Assembly (NCBI GenBank): GCA_905479885.1
Contig: CAJQOE010000001.1
Coordinates: forward strand, 1 to 21,538
Length of the DNA stretch: 21,538 nt
Reading direction: 5' to 3'
Source: an uncultured Rickettsiaceae bacterium
GTDB lineage: Bacteria; Pseudomonadota; Alphaproteobacteria; Rickettsiales; Rickettsiaceae
In this document: in pieces, positions 7,979-16,843 of the stretch
Position numbering within the stretch: position 1 is the stretch's first letter
Layout: each line of letters opens with the position of its first letter
Made by a program: the position numbers and the translations under genes
Notes under the pieces: model-generated
Told to the model about the DNA's origin: nothing
The model's input: only the letters and a program-made list of their open reading frames with translations
Database searches by the model: none

Positions 7979-8126
7979 GGATGATAATTAGTATTATCGT
8001 CAACTTTAGTTAAAAGCAATAACAGCTAGCTTGGGTTTTAACATAATATCACTTGCATTGACCTGTTACATAACAACTATATAATCCTGATCCTCATTCT
8101 TAACCGCGCTTATACAACAACTGTTG

Positions 8127-11057
8127 TTAGTCGTCATCTTTTATACACTTAATATCTGTGTATTCAATATCATCTGAGAATACTCCGTGCACAACCCTGT
8201 ATAAAGGCTCAAACCCGAATGTAGGCAAAGCATAGGGATTATCTTTTGAAACGATAGGTATACAATATCTCTTCAGTGGTCTAACAGCATGCCACCCAGA
8301 CCGACAAGTACCAGTAGCTTCTTTGCCTAATTCAGTTTCAGGCCAATAGGCATAGCCATTTTCTTGAGAATAATTCCCTTCCGCGGCGCAGGTTCCCTGC
8401 GGGATAGCAGCACATAACCCAAGTTCTACTGATGTTTTACTACGTAGCCCGTAGTTATCTGCATCATAATTAATAGCCACACCGCTTGGCGCCCCGGCAT
8501 AAGATGAAGAAGCGGTTGGGTCATAAAACTGACTCGCTGGTAGCTTATTGCCATAAGAAACACTTGGTATATGACGATCTGCCACATCTTGACTGACTTT
8601 GCACAACTCAACGCCACCATCATAACATTTTCCTTGTGCCCCACAATCTCTAATATTAATTGTACCACCACTTATTTTGCTTAAAGAATCTGCTACAGGA
8701 CAAACTCCTTGTTGTATTACTGTACAAGGATTAAGTCCACCATTTTTAGTAGCCTTTGCAGATAACAGACTACATCTTACTGTATCTTTATTTAATAATT
8801 TTGTTAAAACACACATTTCAATATCATCTGGACATCTTCTACTATTTACATTGGTTAAACATGCATAGGTGCCCCCGAAATTATAATGATCATTTATATA
8901 CTCTAACCCGCTAATATAAACAGCATCCTCATTTAATACTCCTCCAGCAATCGGCAAGGCATTATCTTGATACACTCCAAACAAACTAGAAGCATTAGGT
9001 GCCTTAGTTCCAGTAAATGGTTTTGTAATAAATGCATCGTTTGTTACAAATGATTCAAACTTATTACCAGCCAAATTAATAAAACTATTTGCACTGGAGC
9101 CTATATTATACACAGATAACGGTTCAATACGCGCTGAAGTGGAAATTCCATCTTCGCTATAAGAAACAACAAATTTAGGAGAAAAATGGCTGGTACTACA
9201 ACTAACGCTACTAGACGCGCTACCACAATCATGTATTATAACGCCTGAGGGTGGCACTCTATCACTGCAACCAACTACAAAATCACCTTCAAACACGCAA
9301 AGCTGATTTGGTTCTTGAGTAAATGAATAAGTAGTATTAAAGCCAGATTCCCTTACTATCGAAGCATTAAAATGCGCAGTTCTATTACCTTTATCAACTA
9401 AAGTAAAATCTTGAGTTAAGGGCGCTATATCACTGGATGTTTGGATTGGTAAAAATGGAAGACTAATATCAACAAATTCACCCATATTCACCCCCCATAT
9501 TTCTTGACAAGTGGCACTAGAACTACTTGGGCAATCATTTAAATCATTACGAAAATATTGTTTTGCGGTTAAAACACCACCTAATTTTTCACCGTAAACT
9601 ATACGAAATCCATCCTGACAGCCATTGCTTGTCACACTACATGTGTGAGGCAACATGGTTTTAATACAGGCAGATCCGGTAGCTGCATCATCGCAATGTT
9701 TTATTATATCCCTATAAGCAGTAGATGCATGCAAAGCCCCTGCAGAAGAAAATGGCCCTAAATTTTCAATTACTACACATGAATCTGTTATCATTGGATT
9801 TTCACCATTACGACATAATGGTACTAATGTTTCATACCCCACTCTAACAGAGTTATTAATAAAATTATTAATAACTGTTGAAACCACGCAAGGTTTATTA
9901 CCAGTTGAGTTTACAAAATCTCCATTAGAGTGAACAAGGTTACCATCTGAATCGATGAAATCTTCACTTGTACCTTTAGGACAAATATCAGATATAGTAG
10001 CCACTTGAAAAAAAGGAGCAACTTGTTCACAATATGGCGGAGGAAAAGGACCAAGGGGTAAATTGACACATCCATAATCTTTAGAATCAACGGCGCGGTT
10101 AATTTGTCCTACTTCATCCAAAAAGTCTATCAATAAACTTCCTACCCACTCAATCACATCTCCTAAAAATGACATGAGATCCTTCATTACTGAACCAAAT
10201 GTAGTTTCACCATCTTCGCCATCATCCATTAAGCCAAATAGTGAGCCTAATAAATCCAATGGTGACTGAGCTATACTAGACGCAGCTTCTACAAAAAATT
10301 TAATAACCTTAACTATTGGATGTAACTCTTTGGTTTTATGATAAGACTGCTTATTGGGATCAAGATCCATTACATCAAAGCCATCTTCTGCGCTAAAAAA
10401 AGATGGGTCTCTATACGCACATAACTTTGGAGAATCAAAGTTTAATCTTTCACCATCATTACCATAAATTGGCTCATCCTCTTTTTCAGCTCCATCAAAA
10501 GTTAAATGCTTGCCTTTTCTGTATCCAGGATCCGCAGCTAGACCTCTATCATCATCTTTAGGTAAGGCAATCCTTGCACACATACGGTGTAGTGGTAGAG
10601 CATAACCACCTGCAAGCGTTACACATTCACCATCCCAGTCTAAAGTATTGCTAGTTGTCCAACAAGCAACAGCATTGCATTGCTGCCCTCTGACCCTAAT
10701 TTTCGGAGTAAAATAATTACTTTCAGCTGTTGCCTCAGCGCATAAATTTTCATAATACAAAATCCAAGCACCAGGAAACCCAGGAGCGCCTCCTCCATCC
10801 ACGTCTTTTTCCCTTACTAAGCATGTCTTATTGTGTCGGTCTCCATTTTTATTCCATGGCGGACAAAGATAATTTTTTTTACCACGGTTATAAGTTGTGC
10901 CATTCCATGTCTCATACTTATCTCCATCATCACCGCAATTACATGGGTCTTCAACGCATGCCCAGACATCACCCCAACTCACTGCAAATACAGCCGGAGA
11001 GTAACATAAAAATACTAATAATATTATTATCTTTTTAATCACCTGGAGCTTGCCCAC
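8127..11057 (-). CDS. Giant Cys-rich exported protein of a type IV secretion locus (VirB6-associated?)
   Basis: A 976-residue protein with a Sec signal peptide: basic start, hydrophobic core IIILLVFL, and likely cleavage after the AVFA box at residue 25. The mature part has about 40 cysteines spread along its length, many in pairs, implying a disulfide-rich protein in the periplasm or at the surface. Residues about 246-315 hold two moderately hydrophobic, amphipathic stretches. No TrbL/VirB6 multi-helix membrane domain is present. A block at 329-343 (GCVNLPLGPFPPPYC) and the C-terminal GTCRSGW...RYC resemble, from memory, conserved pieces of the extracytoplasmic parts of Rickettsiales VirB6-like proteins. 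Its GTG lies 5 nt after the VirB4-like gene, and virB4 followed by virB6-like genes is the known Rickettsiales order. GTG 11042 (MIKKIIILL) is an alternative start. The role, perhaps an outer or surface part of the secretion channel, is inference. Confidence 0.6.
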   Translation of the reverse strand: MGKLQVIKKIIILLVFLCYSPAVFAVSWGDVWACVEDPCNCGDDGDKYETWNGTTYNRGKKNYLCPPWNKNGDRHNKTCLVREKDVDGGGAPGFPGAWILYYENLCAEATAESNYFTPKIRVRGQQCNAVACWTTSNTLDWDGECVTLAGGYALPLHRMCARIALPKDDDRGLAADPGYRKGKHLTFDGAEKEDEPIYGNDGERLNFDSPKLCAYRDPSFFSAEDGFDVMDLDPNKQSYHKTKELHPIVKVIKFFVEAASSIAQSPLDLLGSLFGLMDDGEDGETTFGSVMKDLMSFLGDVIEWVGSLLIDFLDEVGQINRAVDSKDYGCVNLPLGPFPPPYCEQVAPFFQVATISDICPKGTSEDFIDSDGNLVHSNGDFVNSTGNKPCVVSTVINNFINNSVRVGYETLVPLCRNGENPMITDSCVVIENLGPFSSAGALHASTAYRDIIKHCDDAATGSACIKTMLPHTCSVTSNGCQDGFRIVYGEKLGGVLTAKQYFRNDLNDCPSSSSATCQEIWGVNMGEFVDISLPFLPIQTSSDIAPLTQDFTLVDKGNRTAHFNASIVRESGFNTTYSFTQEPNQLCVFEGDFVVGCSDRVPPSGVIIHDCGSASSSVSCSTSHFSPKFVVSYSEDGISTSARIEPLSVYNIGSSANSFINLAGNKFESFVTNDAFITKPFTGTKAPNASSLFGVYQDNALPIAGGVLNEDAVYISGLEYINDHYNFGGTYACLTNVNSRRCPDDIEMCVLTKLLNKDTVRCSLLSAKATKNGGLNPCTVIQQGVCPVADSLSKISGGTINIRDCGAQGKCYDGGVELCKVSQDVADRHIPSVSYGNKLPASQFYDPTASSSYAGAPSGVAINYDADNYGLRSKTSVELGLCAAIPQGTCAAEGNYSQENGYAYWPETELGKEATGTCRSGWHAVRPLKRYCIPIVSKDNPYALPTFGFEPLYRVVHGVFSDDIEYTDIKCIKDDD

Positions 11058-11062
11058 TTATA

Positions 11063-13504
11063 TTACCTAACATTTTCAAGTTCTTCATAAAACTCTTGTA
11101 CCCAATCTTCAGGTTTGTTATTGCCGAATTCTTTGATAACTTCTTTGTAAATTTCTCTCTCTTGTTGACCCGAACAAAACAATCTCGTAAGGCCGGGAAG
11201 CCCCCCAATACTAAGTTCAGAAGCTATAGATTTACCATCTTGCTTAATTAAAAACATCCGTGATGTTATAGTAAGCTTAGATAATTTTTTAAACTCAACA
11301 GATTCTAGGCTTAGCACTTTATCAATACCTACTACGCTAACTTCCGAAGGCAAAATAAAACTAGTATTTACCTGTGTAACCCATTCCTGCGGGATGTTTT
11401 TTGTATGCATCTTCTGCAACGCATCAATATCAACACCGCTTATAAAAACTCCATTCATTGCTGTCATATTTGCTGCTAATAGCGGAAAGAATCCTGCATA
11501 ATGTTCAAGATTCAGAAGTTCTGATAAATTATCTACAGCAAATAGCTTAGGACCATCTCCAACTGTCTGCATAATGTTTTGAGAAGATAACACTATAGCG
11601 GCTTTTACTGCTCGCATTGCATTTCGGTCATATTCGAACTGCTCAATAAGTTTTTTCTCTTTAGGGTAATTAGCTTTTGTATAAGCGGCATCATCGAAAT
11701 CCTGTAAATTAATAGCCACCAAAGAACCTTCTGACAAACTAACAGGAGTATCTCGTTCAAACACTCTATAATAAATACCCTCTGGCAAATATATGGTCAA
11801 ACGCTTACGTAATTCCTTACCACCCTTATCTAAATCTTTTAATGTTTGAATTACTTTAGAAAGAATGCGTTCTTGCACTGGCAGCTTAAACACAGAATCG
11901 CTTAAAGTCTTTAACAAAGGTAATTCGCTTTCTTTCAAAGGGTCAAAATAATGTTTTGCAATAATTTTGAAGAAATTAAATAAAAAGTCTCTATTTTCTT
12001 TGGTGTCTTCACAAAGAAGTGGGTTAATTATATTTTTACCTCTCTGAAACCAGTTACCCCCGCGTGCTTTTATGTATAAACCAGAATCCATATCATCTGT
12101 GAGATAAATTGTCGTCGGATTATATTTATCCGCCTCTGATATCAAAAAATTTAATAAAGTTGTTTTTCCAGCTTTATGTTCACCAAAAATACATGTAGTG
12201 CCTACATTGGTTTGATCATGAAAATTCATAAAGTACGGCGTACCCTTTTCAGTCCTCAGCAAAGTCACTGCGCGACCCCAAATGCTATACTGATTGCCTG
12301 TAGGAAAATTATGTAGAGAAGCTAAAGCAGCTGTGTTCTTTAAAACTGTTGGGCGCATACGTGATAAAAATGAAAAATTTGCTGGTAATTGTGCCCAGAA
12401 GGTTTTTTCAAGATTAACATCTTCCCGTACATGCACTATACCAATTTTAGATAATGACTCAGAAGCTTGATAAACTTGTTTATCAAGCGTTTGTAGATCG
12501 TCTCCAATAACCATAAAGGAAATCTGCTGATAACAAAAACGTATATTATCTCTATTATTATCTATGATTACATCTAAGCCTTTAAGCTCTCTTAATTCAG
12601 AATCACCACTGACTCCCAATATGTAATCTTGATCTTCATATACCGATACTACTTCCTCACGATCAACAAAATAGAACACTTCTGTCGCTACCATTTCTAC
12701 AGGTATTTGTAGAAATTTATCTAAAGCCTCAGCTGAAACTTCTTTATATTCTTTGATTGACATCAAAGCTGCAAATTTTTTCCCGTCATCGCCAATTACT
12801 TCTATTTTATCGCTACCTACAGCATATTGATGCGATGCAAGTGCTGCTGAAATATCAGATATAGGCACAGGGCAATCTTCTTCATTAAGTTGCATAATAC
12901 GACGATAAAGAAACATAGGGTCTGAATAGCATTCTTCTCCTTCGATTCTTATGCCTAATTTTTGTGCGCCATATTCGCTAACTCCTTCCAATACACCATT
13001 AACTGTTTTATTTAATTCAATTTCCGCAGATGCAAAATATTTCTCTTCAAAGCTGCTGATAGTATTGGCTGAAAGTGAATTCACCCAAGAATTAAAATTC
13101 TTAAGTCTAAGCTCAGGCGCTTGGTGCACTATGGTTATATAAAGGCGATTTACGAACTTATCATGCCAATAATTCTTATGTCGCCAAATATCATGAATAT
13201 TTGCAGAAAGTAACCCGTTATACTCTGCATCATCATCTAAATCATCTTTTCTTCTAATTGTATGTATCCAAAAAGCAAATTTTTTACAATCCACTGTGTT
13301 ACGTATAGACTCTCGAACTACTTCACGCAAATTAAACAAATTTTTGCTAATTTTTTCTGAGTGAATACCATTAATCTGTATTGTTTGTAATAATTCTCCA
13401 TTTTTGGTCAGTAATGTGTGCTCATTATAATGGCACGCCACTGGTACAAAGTCCTCGGAAGCGCTATTATATAAATTACTATCAGATGATTTTGATGCTG
13501 CCAC
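11063..13504 (-). CDS. VirB4-family type IV secretion ATPase, divergent (rvhB4-II-like)
   Basis: An 813-residue T4SS inner-membrane-associated ATPase. The N-terminal half (to about residue 400) is the CagE/TrbE/VirB4 domain, the C-terminal half the RecA-like NTPase. Walker A is GEHKAGKTT at 441-449, followed by the family's T-D-D-M-D...GG block at 469-483 and NPL at 494-496. Walker B is KLFAVDN at 653-659: D658 is kept but the catalytic Glu of the usual DE(A/L)W is N659, and the later (A)TQ sensor is replaced by SGVD at 689-692. It may bind ATP yet hydrolyse it poorly. Rickettsiales have two VirB4 copies, one divergent, and this fits the divergent one. The start is GTG 13504 with AGG about 7 nt upstream. 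No virB3 precedes it. Confidence 0.85.
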   Translation of the reverse strand: MAASKSSDSNLYNSASEDFVPVACHYNEHTLLTKNGELLQTIQINGIHSEKISKNLFNLREVVRESIRNTVDCKKFAFWIHTIRRKDDLDDDAEYNGLLSANIHDIWRHKNYWHDKFVNRLYITIVHQAPELRLKNFNSWVNSLSANTISSFEEKYFASAEIELNKTVNGVLEGVSEYGAQKLGIRIEGEECYSDPMFLYRRIMQLNEEDCPVPISDISAALASHQYAVGSDKIEVIGDDGKKFAALMSIKEYKEVSAEALDKFLQIPVEMVATEVFYFVDREEVVSVYEDQDYILGVSGDSELRELKGLDVIIDNNRDNIRFCYQQISFMVIGDDLQTLDKQVYQASESLSKIGIVHVREDVNLEKTFWAQLPANFSFLSRMRPTVLKNTAALASLHNFPTGNQYSIWGRAVTLLRTEKGTPYFMNFHDQTNVGTTCIFGEHKAGKTTLLNFLISEADKYNPTTIYLTDDMDSGLYIKARGGNWFQRGKNIINPLLCEDTKENRDFLFNFFKIIAKHYFDPLKESELPLLKTLSDSVFKLPVQERILSKVIQTLKDLDKGGKELRKRLTIYLPEGIYYRVFERDTPVSLSEGSLVAINLQDFDDAAYTKANYPKEKKLIEQFEYDRNAMRAVKAAIVLSSQNIMQTVGDGPKLFAVDNLSELLNLEHYAGFFPLLAANMTAMNGVFISGVDIDALQKMHTKNIPQEWVTQVNTSFILPSEVSVVGIDKVLSLESVEFKKLSKLTITSRMFLIKQDGKSIASELSIGGLPGLTRLFCSGQQEREIYKEVIKEFGNNKPEDWVQEFYEELENVR

Positions 13505-13673
13505 AATAAACCTAATTTTTATAAAAATATTCTTAAAACAAAATACTCCAAATTTATTATGCCAGTAAGATATCCAGCAGAAAAGACTTACAGTGGTAAA
13601 AAGCGTATAATTACACCATTAATTGTTACAACTGGGGTACTAATACCAAACAAGCAATATATTGCTAAATTAT

Positions 13674-14357
13674 TTATGCAATTTCTTCGCTAATATCACC
13701 AGACAAATCCAAGATGCTTGCAGGTTCTAAATCTAAATTCATAAGGTTTAATTCTATATTTAAAATATCAACTTTGACTTGGCATAGTTTAGCTTGAACA
13801 TCATAAAAATATGGTATATTAGGCAATACTAAATGAACATCACAACCCATTTTTTTAGCTTGGCTGCAATTATTATAAGAATCATCTATTAATATTACGT
13901 CTTGAACATTATCAACATGCTTTAGTTGCATTGCTAATGCAATATGTTCATTTTTACACATAGACTCAATCATTGGAAAGCCTGATATAACATCTATCTT
14001 AGCTATCTCTTCACTGGTAAAACCTAATTTTTCTAAAGCCACGTTAACTATATCTGGAAAATGATTATGAGTAGCAATAACTACTTCAACGTCTGCTTTG
14101 AAAAATTCTCTTATCATCATGACGAACTCTTCGGGAAATTGAAAAGAACTTTTTGTAAGTAAAGTTTGGCCATATTCTCGAACTGCCTTTGCATCATAAT
14201 TTGCATTAACCTTAGTATTTTTATCATACACTTTGCCATTTAAAACCAAACCTCTCTGGGCTGCATACGCAACAAAATGTTCATTATACAACTGATTGTG
14301 CGTGTGCACACTTGCAACTGTGATTACACCATCAAAATCCACTACCGCTAGTTTCAT
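13674..14357 (-). CDS. HAD-superfamily hydrolase-like protein
   Basis: A 227-residue protein with the haloacid dehalogenase fold signature. Motif I is VDFDGVIT (nucleophile D7, acid/base D9), motif II is VVIATHN with T96, a motif III Lys is near K135, and motif IV is ILIDDSYNN (D158, D159), followed by the usual A-K-K-M-G helix. The catalytic set is complete, so phosphatase or phosphotransferase activity is expected; the insertion between motifs I and II (about 85 residues) is a C1-type cap whose substrate I cannot name. A strong Shine-Dalgarno GGGGAG sits at 14367-14372, fixing the ATG. It lies 169 nt before the VirB4-like gene on the same strand, so co-transcription is possible, and is divergent from ftsK. 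Confidence 0.78.
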   Translation of the reverse strand: MKLAVVDFDGVITVASVHTHNQLYNEHFVAYAAQRGLVLNGKVYDKNTKVNANYDAKAVREYGQTLLTKSSFQFPEEFVMMIREFFKADVEVVIATHNHFPDIVNVALEKLGFTSEEIAKIDVISGFPMIESMCKNEHIALAMQLKHVDNVQDVILIDDSYNNCSQAKKMGCDVHLVLPNIPYFYDVQAKLCQVKVDILNIELNLMNLDLEPASILDLSGDISEEIA

Positions 14358-14424
14358 AAATTACTCTCCCCTAAAATAATAAATGACTGTAATTTTAACA
14401 AAGATTGTAAAATTAAACAAAAGA

Positions 14425-14443
14425 AAAAATATTCAATATTTTT
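14425..14443. repeat. AT-only palindrome in the divergent ftsK/HAD intergenic region
   Basis: AAAAATATT at 14425-14433, one C, then AATATTTTT at 14435-14443: a perfect 9-bp palindrome between the two divergent genes. It could be an operator or a chance result of very AT-rich DNA. No function can be assigned. Confidence 0.3.
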
Positions 14444-14515
14444 ATAGAACGTAATTGACTTGATCGAACAAAGGCAATCCTTTAATATCTGATCAACAAT
14501 CATGATATTTAAAAA

Positions 14516-16756
14516 ATGAATTACATAAAAAAAACACTAACCCACAGCAAAACAAGAGCTCTTATATTATTATTACTAGCTATTATAACCGGCATATCGC
14601 TTGCATCGTATAGTCCTAGCGACCCTTCGTTTAATCTAGTAACAGATAATATTCCCAGCAATCTATTATTATATTTAGGATCTTATACTGCAGATCTAAT
14701 CTATCAAATATTTGGGCGAGCTGCATTTATCTTCCCATTGTGCGCCACCTCCTGGTCATATTTGTTATTTCGCAATGGCAAGGTGGGCTATGCTTTCTTG
14801 CGTACTATATCGATGCTATTTGCTATTATATGTGCATCTGGTGCTTTTGCATCCCTTGAAATAAAACTCCTACCTGCTGGTGGTGGTGGCGTTACGGGGT
14901 TAGCTATTTCACACATTATTTTATCGTTCACACAAATTGTTAATTATAAAGAGTTGATTATCCCAGGATACATAGTGCTAGCTATTATATTTACTATATT
15001 AGCACTGGGCATCCCTTTTAGACTATACAAACTGGTTGTGTTTGTGTTTTTCAATACAATTATTCAGGTTATAAACAAAACTGGTATTTTTCAAAAACTT
15101 GGATCGAAACTTAATACCTTTGATACAGGTGACGCATATTATGCCGAAGGCGAGTTCGGTTCAATAAACCAACAAAACAAAGTTCCTTTTACAGAAGAGG
15201 CTAAAGTAAAAAAACAATCAGCACCAATAGTTAGAAAAACTCGGCCAATTGAACAAAATACTTCTGAACAAAACACCCTCCCCCCTATAGATTTACTAGA
15301 TGAAGCTGATACTCAGAGCTTCAAACCACAAACTCAAGCTGAGCTTACAGAACGTTCGGAACAATTAGTCTCTGTGCTCAAAGATTTTGGCGTTAAAGGA
15401 CAAGTCATTGCCGCTCTAGAGGGCCCAGTAGTTACGATGTATGAATTCGAACCAGCTGCTGGTACTAAATCTTCCCGTATTATTGGGCTTGCTGATGATA
15501 TAGCAAGGTCTTTGTCCGCAGTTTCTGCTCGTATTGCTGTCATTCCAGGCAGAAACGCGATTGGTATTGAACTACCTAATAAAAAACGCATGTTCTTCAG
15601 GTTAAAAGAATTAGTTACAACTTCAGAATTTCAAGATTCACATACATCTCTTCCCTTAATCCTAGGAAAAGATCTAAGCGGCAGTCCACTTGTTGCTGAT
15701 TTAGCTAAAATGCCACATTTACTTGTAGCTGGAACTACAGGATCTGGTAAATCAGTGGCCATTAATGCAATGATTATGTCTCTGTTATATAGGTACACCC
15801 CCGATGAATGTAAAATGATCATGATCGATCCTAAAATGCTAGAATTATCGGCTTATGACAATATCCCACATTTAATGACTCCAGTTGTAACCGAACCAGG
15901 GAAAGCAGTAGTCGTTTTAAAGTGGGCGTGTAAAGAAATGGAAAATCGTTATCGTTTAATGTCTCACCTTGGTGTTCGTAGTATTGCTAATTACAATGTA
16001 AAAATTCAAGAAGCAGCCAAGGCAGGCAAAATACTAGAACGTAAAGTACAAACTGGCTTTGATCCAGAAACGGGCAAACCAATACACGATACAGTGCCTA
16101 TTGATATGAATAAAATGCCTTTTATCGTAGTTATAGTTGATGAAATGGCTGACCTCATGCTAGTTGCTGGCAAGGATATCGAATCATCTATTCAAAGACT
16201 GGCTCAAATGGCTAGAGCTGCTGGAATTCATCTTATTATGGCTACGCAAAGACCATCAGTAGACGTAATCACCGGCGTGATTAAGGCTAACTTTCCAAGC
16301 CGCATTAGCTTTAAAGTCACTTCTAAAATTGATAGCCGCACCATTTTAGGCGAGCAAGGTGCAGAACAGCTTCTCGGCATGGGAGATATGCTTTATATGG
16401 GCAACAGCGCTAAAATATTACGTGTGCACGGTCCATTTGTTGATGATAAAGAAGTTGAGAGAGTAACCAATTTTTTAAGGGACACAGGGACACCAGAATA
16501 TATTTCTGCAGTAACTGAATCTGAAGAAGATGAAATGTTAAACAATGAATTTGAAAATAGTGGCGAGGACGATATGTACACTCAAGCTGTAAATATCGTA
16601 CGTACCGAACGCAAAGCATCCATTAGTTATATCCAACGTTGTCTTAGGATTGGCTATAACCGGGCCGCAAATTTAGTAGAAGAAATGGAAAAAAATGGAA
16701 TTCTCTCCAGTCCCAATCATTCCGGGAAACGCGAAATATTACTACCGGAAGATTAA
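14516..16756 (+). CDS. ftsK: DNA translocase FtsK
   Basis: A 746-residue septal DNA pump that clears and aligns chromosome ends at cell division. The N-terminus (residues 15-190) has four or five hydrophobic segments anchoring it to the inner membrane. A short polar linker (about 200-275) is far smaller than the E. coli linker. The alpha/beta motor follows: Walker A GTTGSGKS at 406-413, Walker B VIVDEMADL at 539-547 with D542-E543, and ATQRPS at 576-581. The C-terminal winged-helix gamma domain (685-746) is the part that reads KOPS and activates XerD. All parts are intact. The ATG has no obvious Shine-Dalgarno. It is divergent from the HAD gene and followed by carD. Confidence 0.97.
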   Translation: MNYIKKTLTHSKTRALILLLLAIITGISLASYSPSDPSFNLVTDNIPSNLLLYLGSYTADLIYQIFGRAAFIFPLCATSWSYLLFRNGKVGYAFLRTISMLFAIICASGAFASLEIKLLPAGGGGVTGLAISHIILSFTQIVNYKELIIPGYIVLAIIFTILALGIPFRLYKLVVFVFFNTIIQVINKTGIFQKLGSKLNTFDTGDAYYAEGEFGSINQQNKVPFTEEAKVKKQSAPIVRKTRPIEQNTSEQNTLPPIDLLDEADTQSFKPQTQAELTERSEQLVSVLKDFGVKGQVIAALEGPVVTMYEFEPAAGTKSSRIIGLADDIARSLSAVSARIAVIPGRNAIGIELPNKKRMFFRLKELVTTSEFQDSHTSLPLILGKDLSGSPLVADLAKMPHLLVAGTTGSGKSVAINAMIMSLLYRYTPDECKMIMIDPKMLELSAYDNIPHLMTPVVTEPGKAVVVLKWACKEMENRYRLMSHLGVRSIANYNVKIQEAAKAGKILERKVQTGFDPETGKPIHDTVPIDMNKMPFIVVIVDEMADLMLVAGKDIESSIQRLAQMARAAGIHLIMATQRPSVDVITGVIKANFPSRISFKVTSKIDSRTILGEQGAEQLLGMGDMLYMGNSAKILRVHGPFVDDKEVERVTNFLRDTGTPEYISAVTESEEDEMLNNEFENSGEDDMYTQAVNIVRTERKASISYIQRCLRIGYNRAANLVEEMEKNGILSSPNHSGKREILLPED

Positions 16757-16797
16757 CTTTTTAACTAAATTATATGCTTTTATTATCATTTTATCTG

Positions 16798-16806
16798 TGG
16801 TATAAT
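16798..16806 (+). promoter_or_regulatory. Extended -10 promoter of carD
   Basis: TG at 16798-16799, one G, then a perfect TATAAT at 16801-16806. The -35 region (about 16778-16783, TTTTAT) is weak, which is normal for extended -10 promoters. Transcription would start near 16813, about 30 nt before the carD ATG at 16844. It gives carD a promoter separate from ftsK. Confidence 0.6.
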
Positions 16807-16843
16807 ACTTGCCGTTCTCTTACTATCAAATTATGAGGTGTGT

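Noticed and set aside
10730..11038. 102-codon His/Tyr-rich plus-strand frame opposite the start of the Cys-rich secreted protein gene.
   Set aside because: It is antisense to the signal peptide and first Cys-rich segment, has no ribosome site, and its odd composition follows from the opposite-strand sequence.
13559..13693. 44-codon plus-strand frame in the gap between the VirB4-like and HAD genes, considered as a small gene; the minus strand was also checked for virB3.
   Set aside because: No ribosome site, it overlaps the end of the HAD gene, and the composition shows no conserved features. The minus-strand frames in the gap are short and lack the VirB3 N-terminal motif and membrane helix.
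14455..14488. TTGACT and TAATAT upstream of ftsK, considered as its promoter.
   Set aside because: The spacer is 22 nt, outside the workable range; no better pair was found.
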